Shown piece after piece: positions 56,000 to 64,000 of a DNA stretch of 64,000 nucleotides. Positions within the stretch are counted from its first letter, which is position 1. Each line of letters begins with the position of its first letter. The DNA is taken from contig NZ_JBMHJM010000001.1 of NCBI RefSeq assembly GCF_049747295.1, positions 682,001 to 746,000 on the forward strand. Reading direction: 5' to 3'. A program made the translations under genes and the position numbers. The notes under the pieces are model-generated. The model was not told where the DNA came from. It saw only the letters and a program-made list of their open reading frames with translations, and searched no databases. Source of the DNA: Afipia sp049747295. GTDB taxonomy: Bacteria; Pseudomonadota; Alphaproteobacteria; Rhizobiales; Xanthobacteraceae.

Positions 56000-57424
56000 T
56001 CAGTAGCGGTAGTGATCCGACTTGTAGGGTCCTTCCTGCTTCACGCCGATGTAGTCGGCCTGATCGCGGCGCAGTTCGGTGAGCTTCACGCCGATCTTGG
56101 CGAGATGCAGCCGCGCAACCTTCTCGTCGAGGGACTTCGGCAGCACGTACACTTCCTTCTTGTACTTGCCGTCTTTGTTGTTCGCGAACAATTCGATCTG
56201 CGCCAACGTCTGGTTGGTGAAGGACGCCGACATCACGAAGGACGGATGGCCCATCGCGTTGCCGAGGTTCACGAGCCGGCCTTCCGACAGCATGATGATG
56301 CGATGCTTGTCGGGGAATTCGATCTCGTCGACCTGCGGCTTGATGTTGGTCCACTTCAGGTTACGCAATCCGGAAATCTGGATCTCGTTATCGAAGTGCC
56401 CAATGTTACAGACGATGGCGCGATCCTTCATCGCACGCATATGATCGACAGTGATGATGTCCTTGTTGCCGGTAGCGGTGACGAAGATGTCGGCGATTGG
56501 CGCAGCATCTTCCATCGTCACAACCTGATAGCCTTCCATCGCCGCCTGCAGCGCGCAGATCGGATCGACTTCAGACACCATCACGCGGCAGCCGGCCTGA
56601 CGCAACGAGGCCGCCGAACCCTTGCCGACGTCACCGAAGCCGGCGACCATCGCGACCTTGCCCGACATCATCACGTCGGTGCCGCGGCGAATGCCGTCGA
56701 CCAGCGACTCACGGCAACCGTAGAGGTTGTCGAACTTCGACTTGGTGACAGAGTCGTTGACGTTGATCGCAGGCCACAGCAGCGTGCCCGCCTTCTGCAT
56801 GTCGTAAAGGCGATGCACGCCCGTGGTGGTCTCTTCCGAGACGCCCTTGATCGACTTGGCGATCTCCGCGAAGTAGCCCTTCGGCTTTTCCTTGAGCTGT
56901 TTCTTGAGCAGCGCGAAGAACACTTCTTCTTCTTCCGAACCGGGCTTGTCGAGGAACGCGGTATCGCCGTTCTCCGCCTTCAGGCCGAGATGGACGTACA
57001 TGGTGGCGTCGCCGCCATCATCGAGGATCATGTTGGGGTGGCCACCACCATGCCAGTCGAACAGCTTCGCAGTATAATCCCAGTAGTCCTTTAAGGTCTC
57101 GCCCTTCACGGCGAACACCGGAATGCCGGCGGCGGCGATCGCGGCGGCCGCGTGATCCTGTGTCGAATAGATGTTGCACGAGACCCAGCGGATGTCGGCG
57201 CCGAGCGCCTTCAGCGTTTCGATCAGTACACCGGTCTGAATGGTCATGTGCAGCGAGCCGGCAATACGCGCGCCCTTCAGCGGCTGCTTCGGGCCGTATT
57301 CCTCGCGCGTCGCCATCAGGCCGGGCATTTCGGTTTCGGCCAAGGAGAGTTCCTTGCGGCCGAAATCGGCGAGGCCGATGTCGGCGACAATGTAATCGGT
57401 AAAACCGGCGGGTGGTTTGGTCAT
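56000..57424 (-). CDS. ahcY: Adenosylhomocysteinase (SAH hydrolase)
   Basis: 474 residues, the long bacterial form. The NAD-binding loop GFGDVGKGSAASLRQAG, the substrate region NVNDSVTKSKFDNLYGCRESL and the C-terminal KSDHYRY that reaches into the partner subunit's cofactor site are all present. It splits S-adenosylhomocysteine to adenosine and homocysteine and so removes product inhibition of methyltransferases. Same strand as metK, 160 bases downstream, separated by a structured RNA element and a terminator-like hairpin. Confidence 0.96.
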   Translation of the reverse strand: MTKPPAGFTDYIVADIGLADFGRKELSLAETEMPGLMATREEYGPKQPLKGARIAGSLHMTIQTGVLIETLKALGADIRWVSCNIYSTQDHAAAAIAAAGIPVFAVKGETLKDYWDYTAKLFDWHGGGHPNMILDDGGDATMYVHLGLKAENGDTAFLDKPGSEEEEVFFALLKKQLKEKPKGYFAEIAKSIKGVSEETTTGVHRLYDMQKAGTLLWPAINVNDSVTKSKFDNLYGCRESLVDGIRRGTDVMMSGKVAMVAGFGDVGKGSAASLRQAGCRVMVSEVDPICALQAAMEGYQVVTMEDAAPIADIFVTATGNKDIITVDHMRAMKDRAIVCNIGHFDNEIQISGLRNLKWTNIKPQVDEIEFPDKHRIIMLSEGRLVNLGNAMGHPSFVMSASFTNQTLAQIELFANNKDGKYKKEVYVLPKSLDEKVARLHLAKIGVKLTELRRDQADYIGVKQEGPYKSDHYRY

Positions 57425-57477
57425 GCGATCTTTCCTGCTGTGCGCCCTCTGCCATTTGCGGACCAGGGCTGGAGAAA

Positions 57478-57497
57478 GGGCCGGCGTTCACCGGCCC
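57478..57497 (-). terminator. Hairpin terminator after metK
   Basis: On the minus strand GGGCCGG (57497-57491) pairs with CCGGCCC (57484-57478), loop TGAACG, followed by TTTCT. The short T tract suggests partial termination, so some transcripts could run into ahcY. Confidence 0.7.
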
Positions 57498-57522
57498 TGC
57501 GTTCTTGAATGCCGTCAGCAAT

Positions 57523-57579
57523 GCTCTTCACAGCGCGTCATGCGCTCCCTCCTCCCGCCAGCGGGAGGAGGTGAAGAGC
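57523..57579 (-). other. Predicted three-way-junction RNA element between metK and ahcY
   Basis: A closing stem GCTCTTCAC/GTGAAGAGC (57523-57531 with 57571-57579) encloses two hairpins: AGCGC/GCGCT (57532-57536 with 57542-57546) and an 11-bp perfect stem of CCTCCTCCCGC with its complement (57548-57558 with 57561-57571). All stems are perfect Watson-Crick. It starts 6 bases after the metK stop. It is either a regulatory or processing RNA or a small palindromic repeat; it is not a recognised SAH or SAM riboswitch. Confidence 0.6.
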
Positions 57580-57584
57580 GACGC

Positions 57585-58781
57585 TTAAACCGCGCGCTTG
57601 AGCGCGTCAGCGAGATCGGTCTTTTCCCACGAGAAGCCGCCATCGGCGTCCGGCGTTCGGCCGAAGTGGCCGTAGGACGACGTGCGCGCATAGATCGGCT
57701 TGTTGAGGTCGAGGTGCTTGCGGATGCCGCGCGGGGTAAGATCCATCGATTCCGCCACGGCCTTCTCGAGCTTGTCCTCGGAAACCTTACCGGTGCCGTG
57801 GGTGTCGATGTAGATCGACAACGGGCGCGCAACACCGATGGCGTAGGAGAGCTGCAGCGTCGCCTTGTCCGCGAGGCCGGCCGCAACGATGTTCTTGGCA
57901 AGATAACGCGCGGCGTAAGCAGCCGAACGATCCACCTTGGTTGGATCCTTGCCGGAGAACGCGCCACCGCCGTGAGGCGCCGCACCACCGTAGGTGTCGA
58001 CGATGATCTTGCGGCCGGTGAGACCGGAGTCGCCATCGGGACCGCCGATGAAGAACTTGCCGGTCGGATTGATGTGCCAGACGGTCTTGCCGTTGATCCA
58101 GCCTTCCGGCAGCGCCTTGCGCACGTACGGCTCAACGCGCTCCCGCACCTGGTTCGAGGTCATGTCCTCGACGAGATGCTGATGCGAGACGACGATCTCG
58201 CGCACGCCGACCGGCTTGCCGTTTTCATACTGCACGGTGACCTGGCTCTTGGAGTCCGGACCCAGCACCTTTTCGACGCCCGAGTGACGCGCTTCCGAAA
58301 TCAGGCGCAGGATCTTGTGCGCGTAGAAGATTGGTGCCGGCATCAGTTCCGACGTTTCATTGGTGGCGTAACCGAACATGATGCCCTGGTCGCCGGCGCC
58401 CTCTTCCCTGTTGGTGCCGGGCTGCAGCGCATCGACGCCCTGCGCGATGTCCGCGGACTGCGGATGCAGCAGGATATCGATGTCGCAGGTGTCCCAGTGG
58501 AAGCCGTCCTGCTCGTAGCCGATGTCCTTGATGGCGTTGCGCACCACCTTTTCGATCTGATCGTTGGTGACTGACGAAGGCCCGCGGGTTTCGCCCGCGA
58601 TCACGACCTTGTTGGTGGTGGCGAGGGTTTCGCATGCCGCACGGATCGCCCATGGATCGATACCGGCCTTCGGCCCTTCGCGGTAGAACAGATCAACGAT
58701 CTCGTCCGAGATACGATCGCAGACCTTGTCCGGATGACCTTCGGACACCGATTCGCTTGTGAACAGATAAGACGCGCGCAT
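57585..58781 (-). CDS. metK: S-adenosylmethionine synthetase
   Basis: 398 residues from ATG 58781 (a TTG one codon earlier is less likely). MetK blocks are complete: SESVSEGHPDKVCDRISD, the GAGDQGIMFGYA hexapeptide region, and the phosphate-binding GGGAFSGKDPTKVDRSAAY loop. It makes SAM from methionine and ATP. It is 54 bases downstream of the HTH-methyltransferase gene and 160 upstream of ahcY, all on the minus strand. Confidence 0.97.
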   Translation of the reverse strand: MRASYLFTSESVSEGHPDKVCDRISDEIVDLFYREGPKAGIDPWAIRAACETLATTNKVVIAGETRGPSSVTNDQIEKVVRNAIKDIGYEQDGFHWDTCDIDILLHPQSADIAQGVDALQPGTNREEGAGDQGIMFGYATNETSELMPAPIFYAHKILRLISEARHSGVEKVLGPDSKSQVTVQYENGKPVGVREIVVSHQHLVEDMTSNQVRERVEPYVRKALPEGWINGKTVWHINPTGKFFIGGPDGDSGLTGRKIIVDTYGGAAPHGGGAFSGKDPTKVDRSAAYAARYLAKNIVAAGLADKATLQLSYAIGVARPLSIYIDTHGTGKVSEDKLEKAVAESMDLTPRGIRKHLDLNKPIYARTSSYGHFGRTPDADGGFSWEKTDLADALKRAV

Positions 58782-58835
58782 CAACTAATCCCTTCAAGAT
58801 GGACCCTGTGGTCCGTTCGGATTTCAACCAGATTC

Positions 58836-60179
58836 CTAATCACGACGACGCGAGATGACGTAGGACTCATCAAAGAACCAAAGACCGTTATGCTTGCGCA
58901 GCACGTCCCTGGTGGCATCAAGATAACGGCCGCTTTGGGTCACGTCCGTCAGACGGTCGTCTTCGACCTGAGCGACATACACCGCCGCATTCCAAGCTGC
59001 AAAGGCCGTGGAGGTGCCGATCGGCCCCATGACCTCGTTGGGCAAGGCTTCCATATCGTACCGGAAGATCGACCGGTTATCCGCATAAGCATTGAAGTTG
59101 AGCTCGCGCCCCGACGAGCCGAGCTCATACTTCACGGCGCGCAGCAACTCATGGCGGCTGACCGCAAAAGGATTTTCTCCCGGCCAGACCGACTGCACGA
59201 TCTCCATGCCGGGATCGTTGCCGTAAGAATGAATCCCGATCAAACGCCCCCCCGCGCGCAGCGACCTTGCCAGCGGCGCGACGATCCGCTTGGCGCGGAA
59301 ATTGAGCGATGATCTGGCGCGGTATGGTTGCGAGGCGATCACAAGATCAAAATTGGCTTCGACCCGCCCTGCCCGGGGAATGATCGAATCCAGCAGGAAG
59401 CGATGATCCTCGCGGTAAATCACCAGCGCGATCGGCCGCTCATAGACCGGCATACCGGAACGCGCGCTGACGCTGGCGCGCCAGTTCTCTTCCAAAAAGG
59501 CCTGCAGATCCGTGATCTGCGCTTCGAATTCGCCGGATGACGCACCCTGCAGCGCGACTTCACGCCAGATCATGCCGGCCGCCGCGGTCGGCGACTTCGG
59601 CGCCAGCCAAGGCGCTTCCGCGTAGTTCATATTAGTGAGAACAAAGACCGTAGCGGGATGCTCGAACAACCGGTCGGGGACCTTGTCCAAGGTCAGCCGG
59701 ACGTCCTCCAGGCTGATTTCCTTGCCTGCGACGTAGAACGGCATGTTCGGGTAACGCATGTGCATTGCGCGCATCACCCGCGCCAGCACCGTTCCATCGC
59801 CCACACCGGCGTCGAATACCCGCAATGCAGGCGGCCGAGGATGAATGCTTCCCAATTCCAACGCCACACGCTCGGCAATCACCCGCTTCTCGCCGCAGGT
59901 GTGAACGAACAACAGATATTTCTGACGGTTCTCGAAGAAGCGGAAATTGCCGGTCGGATCGCGACGCTCGATGGGCGGTTCCGGCACGGTGATCACCGGC
60001 GCGCCATCCCCAAGAAAGCCTGTAATCCGCTCCAGCGTATCGACGGTAATGCGCTTGCCCTCGCGCAACCGATGCACGAGCTTCCCGTCGTTGACCGCGC
60101 GGCGGCCAAACGTCGATTCCGCCATACCCGCCTGACGGCAGTATTCGGAGATCTGAGCGAGGAGCTGGTCGTTTTTCAT
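58836..60179 (-). CDS. HTH-like N-terminus plus class I methyltransferase-like domain; candidate SAM-cycle regulator
   Basis: 447 residues from ATG 60179 (another ATG six codons earlier overlaps a repeated operator-like site). Residues about 5-56 (GMAESTFGRRAVNDGKLVHRL) look like a lambda-repressor/XRE-type helix-turn-helix. Residues about 75-430 carry a methyltransferase-like Rossmann domain with motif I VFDAGVGDGTVLARV at 121-135 and later FDLVIASQPYRARSS and LRAGGRLIGIHSYG. I do not know a characterised homologue. The gene is followed by metK after 54 bases and then ahcY. Tandem GTGGGCAG sites lie at its start. By analogy with SahR, an ArsR-type HTH fused to a methyltransferase-like sensor, it could sense SAM or SAH; this is inference. 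Confidence 0.8.
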   Translation of the reverse strand: MKNDQLLAQISEYCRQAGMAESTFGRRAVNDGKLVHRLREGKRITVDTLERITGFLGDGAPVITVPEPPIERRDPTGNFRFFENRQKYLLFVHTCGEKRVIAERVALELGSIHPRPPALRVFDAGVGDGTVLARVMRAMHMRYPNMPFYVAGKEISLEDVRLTLDKVPDRLFEHPATVFVLTNMNYAEAPWLAPKSPTAAAGMIWREVALQGASSGEFEAQITDLQAFLEENWRASVSARSGMPVYERPIALVIYREDHRFLLDSIIPRAGRVEANFDLVIASQPYRARSSLNFRAKRIVAPLARSLRAGGRLIGIHSYGNDPGMEIVQSVWPGENPFAVSRHELLRAVKYELGSSGRELNFNAYADNRSIFRYDMEALPNEVMGPIGTSTAFAAWNAAVYVAQVEDDRLTDVTQSGRYLDATRDVLRKHNGLWFFDESYVISRRRD

Positions 60180-60185
60180 CAGATC

Positions 60186-60279
60186 AGTGGGCAGCATTCA
60201 AGTGGGCAGAAAATAGTGGGCAGAAAGATATTGCCACACGCTTCCTACCACCATCTGCCCACGATTTAAACTGCCCGCT
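60186..60279. promoter_or_regulatory. Cluster of GTGGGCAG half-sites upstream of the HTH-methyltransferase gene
   Basis: AGTGGGCAG occurs at 60186-60194, 60201-60209 and 60215-60223 (spacing 15 and 14 bases). It is inverted as CTGCCCAC at 60255-60262, and an imperfect inverted copy CTGCCCGCT is at 60271-60279. The near-regular spacing and one-sided orientation look like a tandem operator. The first copy overlaps the start region of the gene, a position expected for autoregulation. Confidence 0.6.
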
Positions 60280-60290
60280 GCAAGAAATAA

Positions 60291-60320
60291 GGGGGCGGCT
60301 GGATAACTCCAGCCACCCCC
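60291..60320 (-). terminator. Terminator after the gene at 60347-61066
   Basis: GGGGGCGGCTGG (60291-60302) pairs with CCAGCCACCCCC (60309-60320) with one C-A mismatch, loop ATAACT. On the minus strand it is followed by TTATTT. It isolates the HTH-methyltransferase gene from upstream transcription, implying that gene has its own promoter. Confidence 0.75.
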
Positions 60321-60346
60321 CGATCAATCAAATCCGGTCTGGTACG

Positions 60347-61066
60347 TCAGGTGAAGTGCACGTCGCTGATGTCGATCGAGACCATCAGCGGGTCGAGCGC
60401 CGGGCGATGGTCGTCGCCGCGGGTGTAGGCGCGACGCGTCGACGGCAGCTTGATGCCATCGGCTTCAATGTAATCGAAAACAAGCTGAGCACCGGGAAAG
60501 CCGCCCGCGACATCCAGATCGTAATCGTGGCGGCGGAGCAGAAAGTCCTCGCCGAAATAGAAGTGCTGGATATCGCTATGCGTTGCGATGGACTTCGGGA
60601 AATTGGCCCGGACCACGCGCCACGTCTCGCTGCCTTCGTGCCAAGGCGCAAGCTCCGACACTTCAACGCCCGGCATGGTCAGCAGAAACGGCGTCGTGAG
60701 ATATGTCCACAATGCGTAGCCGTTGAAATACGCCCTGTGCAGGGGATCCCACGGTGTCAGCTTCTCATGGCCGGCGAAGGACTGGCGCGGATTGCTGCGC
60801 TCCGCGACGACCTTGCCATCGAGCTTCTCGATGGCAATCCGGTCCGGCGTGAACCGTGTACGCTGGTCCGCGGCGCCGTAAGGGGTGACGGATGCAATTT
60901 CCTCATGCAGCCAAACGCTCATGCGCCGGGGATTGGCATCCTGCACCAGGCCCTTCATGCCCCACAGAGCACCGCCGCTGACAATGGTCGCCTCCACCTT
61001 GGTGAAGGACGTCCAGCGATCAAGACCGCCGTGGGCTGACACAATATCTGCAAGCAAGTTCTTCAT
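60347..61066 (-). CDS. Unidentified cytoplasmic protein divergent from a GlxA-type regulator
   Basis: 239 residues from ATG 61066. No signal peptide or membrane segment. The sequence alternates strand-like stretches (VEATIVSGGALW, FLLTMPGVEVSELAPW, FYFGEDFLLRRHDYDLD), reminiscent of a lipocalin- or LolA-like curved sheet seen in uncharacterised proteins of this size. I do not recognise a named family. Divergent from the AraC-family gene with a 110-base shared promoter gap, so it is probably controlled by it. Confidence 0.75.
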   Translation of the reverse strand: MKNLLADIVSAHGGLDRWTSFTKVEATIVSGGALWGMKGLVQDANPRRMSVWLHEEIASVTPYGAADQRTRFTPDRIAIEKLDGKVVAERSNPRQSFAGHEKLTPWDPLHRAYFNGYALWTYLTTPFLLTMPGVEVSELAPWHEGSETWRVVRANFPKSIATHSDIQHFYFGEDFLLRRHDYDLDVAGGFPGAQLVFDYIEADGIKLPSTRRAYTRGDDHRPALDPLMVSIDISDVHFT

Positions 61067-61176
61067 GGCCTGGCTCTCCATCCCGTTGGATGCCCTAGAA
61101 GCTTACGTCCTTGCCGCATTGGCACAAATGTCCTATTTGCAACTAATTCGGACACGGATTTCAGAGGAAGGCAACG

Positions 61177-62112
61177 ATGAGGCGGATCGGCTATATCGCG
61201 GCGCCGGACTTTCATTTCATGAGCCTTGCGGCCCTCTCCGTGTTCGAGATCGCCAACCGCACGGCGCCCCAGCGCACTTACGACGTGCGCCTGCTATCGG
61301 AAGCAGGAGGGCTGCTCACAAGCTCCATCGGCATGAGCATCCACACCCACCATTTCGACGAGACGAAGTTCGACACACTGATCGTCGGCGGCGGTTTGGG
61401 GATCGTCGAAGCAACCCCTGCTCTTGTAGCCTTCGTCCAAAGCGCCCAAACGCAAACACGCCGCATGGCCTCCGCCTGCTCAGGCGCGTTCGTCCTCGCA
61501 GAAGCCGGATTGCTGGATCATCGCCGAGCCACGACGCACTGGCTCCACGCCCACGAACTCAAAAGACGCTATCCCAAGGTGTCGGTGCAGGAAGACCGGA
61601 TCTTCATCAACGATGGTCCGGTCTGGACTTCGGGAGGAGGCAGCGCCGGCGTCGATCTGGCGCTCGGAATGGTCGAGCAGGATCTGGGCGACGACATTGC
61701 CCTCACTGTCGCCAAGAAGCTTGTCCTGTATCATCGCCGCGCCGGTGGCCAATCGCAGCATTCGACTCTGCTAGACCTCAGCCCGAAGTCGGATCGCATC
61801 CAAAGTGCCATCGCGTATGCACGGCGCAATCTCAACAAGCCATTGTCGATCGGAGAGCTTGCGGCCGTGGCGAACCTCAGCCCGAGACAATTCAGCCGCG
61901 CATTTCACGCTGAGACCGGTCAGTCACCCGCGAAGGCGATTGAAAAAATGCGCGTAGAGGCCGCGAAGCTGATGCTGGAGCAAGGGCGCCATCCGATCGA
62001 AACGATCGCTGATGAAACCGGCTTCGCGGACAGAGAGCGCATGCGGCGCGCGTTTTTGCGCACCTTCGGTCAACCTCCGCAAGCGATCCGGCGAAACGCC
62101 CGCTCAGGCTGA
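61177..62112 (+). CDS. GlxA-family AraC transcriptional regulator with DJ-1/PfpI domain
   Basis: 311 residues from ATG 61177 with GGAAGG upstream. Residues about 1-175 form a DJ-1/PfpI-like domain with a nucleophile-elbow-type SACSGAFVLAEAGLL. Residues about 205-305 are a double AraC helix-turn-helix (SIGELAAVANLSPRQFSRAFH and then IETIADETGFADRERMRRAF). GlxA-type proteins activate catabolic genes in response to small amino-acid-like ligands. It is divergent from the gene at 60347, its likely target. Confidence 0.9.
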   Translation: MRRIGYIAAPDFHFMSLAALSVFEIANRTAPQRTYDVRLLSEAGGLLTSSIGMSIHTHHFDETKFDTLIVGGGLGIVEATPALVAFVQSAQTQTRRMASACSGAFVLAEAGLLDHRRATTHWLHAHELKRRYPKVSVQEDRIFINDGPVWTSGGGSAGVDLALGMVEQDLGDDIALTVAKKLVLYHRRAGGQSQHSTLLDLSPKSDRIQSAIAYARRNLNKPLSIGELAAVANLSPRQFSRAFHAETGQSPAKAIEKMRVEAAKLMLEQGRHPIETIADETGFADRERMRRAFLRTFGQPPQAIRRNARSG

Positions 62113-62152
62113 TTAGACGCCCGCTCAGCGGGTATTGCCGGCATACAAGCAG

Positions 62153-63271
62153 TCAGGTCGTCCCCCAGACGTCCTTCGCAATATCAGCCACCAGCCGCAG
62201 CTTGGACCACTGCTCTTCTTCGGTGAGGATGTTGCCCTCTTCAGTGGATGCGAAGCCGCACTGCGGTGACAGCGCGAGCTGGTCGAGCGAGACGAACTTT
62301 GCGGCTTCCATCACGCGCTGCTTGATATCGTCCTTGCGCTCGAGCGCGCCGGTCTTCGAGGTGACGAGACCGAGAACGACGATCTTGTCGCCCTTGGGCA
62401 GGAACCGCAGCGGCTCGAAACCGCCTGCCCGCTCCGAGTCATACTCCAGGAAATAGCCGTCATAGTTTGTCTCTGCGAGCAGCGTCTCCGCAATCGGCTC
62501 ATATCCTCCGGATGACACCCAGGTCGAACGGAAGTTGCCGCGACAGATATGCGTTGTGATCGTCATGTCCGCGGGCCGCTCGGCAATCGCGTAATTGATG
62601 ACGCGGGCATAGACCTGCGGAAGGCTGCCGACATCGTCACCACGTGTCCGCAGCTTTCCCAGTTCTTCCTCCGAACACAGATAGCCCCACGCCGTATCGT
62701 CGAATTGCAGATAGCGGCAGCCGACGTCATAAAATGCTTTCACGGCCTTGCGATAAGTCTTGGCGAGATCGACGAAGAAATCATCCAGGCTTGGATAGGC
62801 GTCCTGCGAAATCGCTGCGCGGCCGCCGCGGAAATGCAGCACCGAAGGCGATGGAATCGTCATCTTCGGCATCACGCGCACAGGATCGCAACGGTCCTTG
62901 AGCAGTTTGAAATGCTCGATCATCGGATGATCTGCGGGGAAATCCAGCCTGCCGGTTACACGCACGCTTTCACCGCGCGTGGTCATGCCGGCGAACTGAA
63001 TGCCATCCGTCTTGTAAAGCTCGCACCCGGTCAGGTCTTTGAAGAAATCAAAGTGCCACCACGAGCGGCGAAATTCGCCGTCGGTCGCAAACTTCAAACC
63101 GGCCTGCTGTTGCCTGCGCACGGCCTTTTCGATTTCAATGTTCTCAATGCGTTGAAGATCAAGTTCGGAAAACTTGCCCGCCGCGAAGCTTTCCCGCGCA
63201 TCCTTCACCCATTGCGGCCGTAACAGGCTGCCGACATGATCGGCACGAAACGGCGGCTTCAGCCTCTGCAT
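62153..63271 (-). CDS. MetE C-terminal-domain-like methyltransferase (methionine synthase II family)
   Basis: 372 residues, the half-length form lacking the MetE N-terminal domain. FRADHVGSLLRP at the start, KFATDGEFRRSWWHFDF, the RYLQFDDTAWGYLC block and ITTHICRGN with a zinc-type His-x-Cys follow the YxjG/MetE-core family. Members transfer methyl groups to homocysteine or act on other thiols such as coenzyme-M-like substrates. Location near metK and ahcY is compatible with methionine cycling, but there is no operon link. It is convergent with the GlxA-type regulator gene. Confidence 0.82.
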   Translation of the reverse strand: MQRLKPPFRADHVGSLLRPQWVKDARESFAAGKFSELDLQRIENIEIEKAVRRQQQAGLKFATDGEFRRSWWHFDFFKDLTGCELYKTDGIQFAGMTTRGESVRVTGRLDFPADHPMIEHFKLLKDRCDPVRVMPKMTIPSPSVLHFRGGRAAISQDAYPSLDDFFVDLAKTYRKAVKAFYDVGCRYLQFDDTAWGYLCSEEELGKLRTRGDDVGSLPQVYARVINYAIAERPADMTITTHICRGNFRSTWVSSGGYEPIAETLLAETNYDGYFLEYDSERAGGFEPLRFLPKGDKIVVLGLVTSKTGALERKDDIKQRVMEAAKFVSLDQLALSPQCGFASTEEGNILTEEEQWSKLRLVADIAKDVWGTT

Positions 63272-63605
63272 TCCAGTCTCCGAAATCGCCGGGCGCTCTC
63301 AACGCTCGAGCACGATTGTGCCGCGTTCCAATATCACAATCCGGCCCGCGAGACCGAGTATCTTTTGAGCATGTTGTTCGACTGCCAAAAATCGCTCTAC
63401 GCCCTTCGGGCGACGAAATATTTTGTAAACCTTATCGACACGCCATGTCCTGGCGGCGCCACCGATGTCATGTCTCAACGGTGAATTTGGACCCCACGAC
63501 ACCCAACCGAAGGGCACCGCGGCTGCAACCAGCGATATTCCGCCCCTGGGAACGAACACCTGATCGGGCCGTTGGTGCTCCAAGCCAAAAAGGAGCGATC
63601 GGTAC
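63272..63605. other. Intergenic region between the MetE-like gene and the host-attachment gene
   Basis: About 330 bases between divergent genes. Frames in both directions (for example 63299-63640 minus) lack ribosome sites and protein-like composition. It should carry promoters for both flanking genes; no operator was recognised. Confidence 0.55.
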
Positions 63606-64000
63606 ATGTCCAAAAACACGTACATCCGAATCCCCCACAACGCCTATGTCCTGGTTGGGGATGGTCGAAAGGCCCTATTTCTCCGCAATGAAGGCAACGA
63701 ACTCACACCGCGGCTGAAGACGGAGCAAGTTTTCGTCAACGACAATCCACCGACGCGTGACCAGGGATCGGATCAGCCGGGCCGGACGTACGCCAGCGTT
63801 GGTGCGCGACGAAGCAGCATGGAGCAGGCCGACTGGCACACCATTGAGGAGCAGCGGTTTGCGCGTACCATTGCCGACACGCTGGAAACTCTGGCGCGGA
63901 ACAAGAAGATTCCAGGCTTCATCATCGCAGCCCCGCCCCGCACGCTGGCGGAACTGCGCCAATCCCTCAACGGCAGCGTCAAGCAACGCATCATCGCCGA
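63606..64000 (+). CDS. Host attachment family protein, cut by the right edge
   Basis: 131 codons visible from ATG 63606, preceded by AAGGAG about eleven bases upstream; the frame is open to the window end. The product starts MSKNTYIRIPHNAYVLVGDG, then RKALFLRNEGNE, and continues with EEQRFARTIADTLETLARN and FIIAAPPRTLAELR. This is the pattern of the host attachment (Host_attach) family, about 150 residues long and structurally related to release-factor/pelota middle domains. Probably only about 15-20 residues are missing. Confidence 0.85.
   Translation, partial: MSKNTYIRIPHNAYVLVGDGRKALFLRNEGNELTPRLKTEQVFVNDNPPTRDQGSDQPGRTYASVGARRSSMEQADWHTIEEQRFARTIADTLETLARNKKIPGFIIAAPPRTLAELRQSLNGSVKQRIIA

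Noticed and set aside
57425..57584. SAH or SAM riboswitch upstream of ahcY
   Set aside because: A GAGGGAGCGC stretch is vaguely similar to the SAH-riboswitch core, but the conserved downstream elements are missing; reported instead as an unassigned fold.

Overview
The window is about 64 kb of high-GC chromosomal DNA (estimated by eye near 60% GC). It is densely coded and carries no rRNA, tRNA, phage, IS or CRISPR that I could see. Gene content points to an alphaproteobacterium of the Nitrobacteraceae/Bradyrhizobiaceae (Bradyrhizobium, Rhodopseudomonas, Afipia or Nitrobacter type): Omp31-type outer membrane protein, rhizobial PmtA, a PlcP/Agt lipid-remodelling pair, a GPR/RgsE-like polar-growth coiled-coil protein, MCE/STAS-type Mla genes and an alphaproteobacterial CtrA-type box. 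The genus is not resolved from sequence alone.

Layout. 0-6 kb: a giant membrane-anchored coiled-coil protein (1765 aa) with a candidate CtrA box upstream. 6-9 kb: two outer membrane barrel proteins, one of them a tandem fusion of two barrel families. 9-12 kb: mlaE-mlaF-mlaD phospholipid transport operon. 12-16 kb: dipeptide epimerase, MFS carrier and a low-complexity acidic protein. 16-20 kb: pmtA, then plcP-agt behind a strong Pho-box candidate (membrane lipid remodelling), and a threonine/serine dehydratase. 20-27 kb: thiD, a stand-alone Lrp ligand-binding domain, an EamA transporter, two c-type cytochromes, a CHRD protein and an orphan CoxL-like molybdenum hydroxylase subunit.

26.7-50.5 kb is a cell-surface polysaccharide region: murJ, sugar aminotransferase and dehydrogenase, manC, UDP-glucuronate epimerase, a flippase-like membrane protein, a methyltransferase-glycosyltransferase fusion, a WecA/WbpL-like initiating transferase, a CapD/WbpM-like dehydratase, an O-antigen ligase, and the whole ADP-heptose route plus heptosyltransferases (hldE, hldD, waaF, gmhA, gmhB, waaC), then galE and msbA. 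Palindromic elements lie in its intergenic gaps.

50.5-64 kb: small-molecule hydrolases, cupin, cspA with twin 3' hairpins, several small proteins, and a SAM-cycle cluster (HTH-methyltransferase-like protein, metK, ahcY; a MetE-like protein is nearby). The first gene of this cluster combines a DNA-binding-like N-terminus with a methyltransferase fold and lies behind tandem GTGGGCAG half-sites. A perfect three-way-junction RNA fold sits between metK and ahcY. I consider this, together with the Pho-box plcP-agt unit, the most interesting part of the window. The right edge cuts a host-attachment-family gene; the left edge probably cuts a minus-strand gene.
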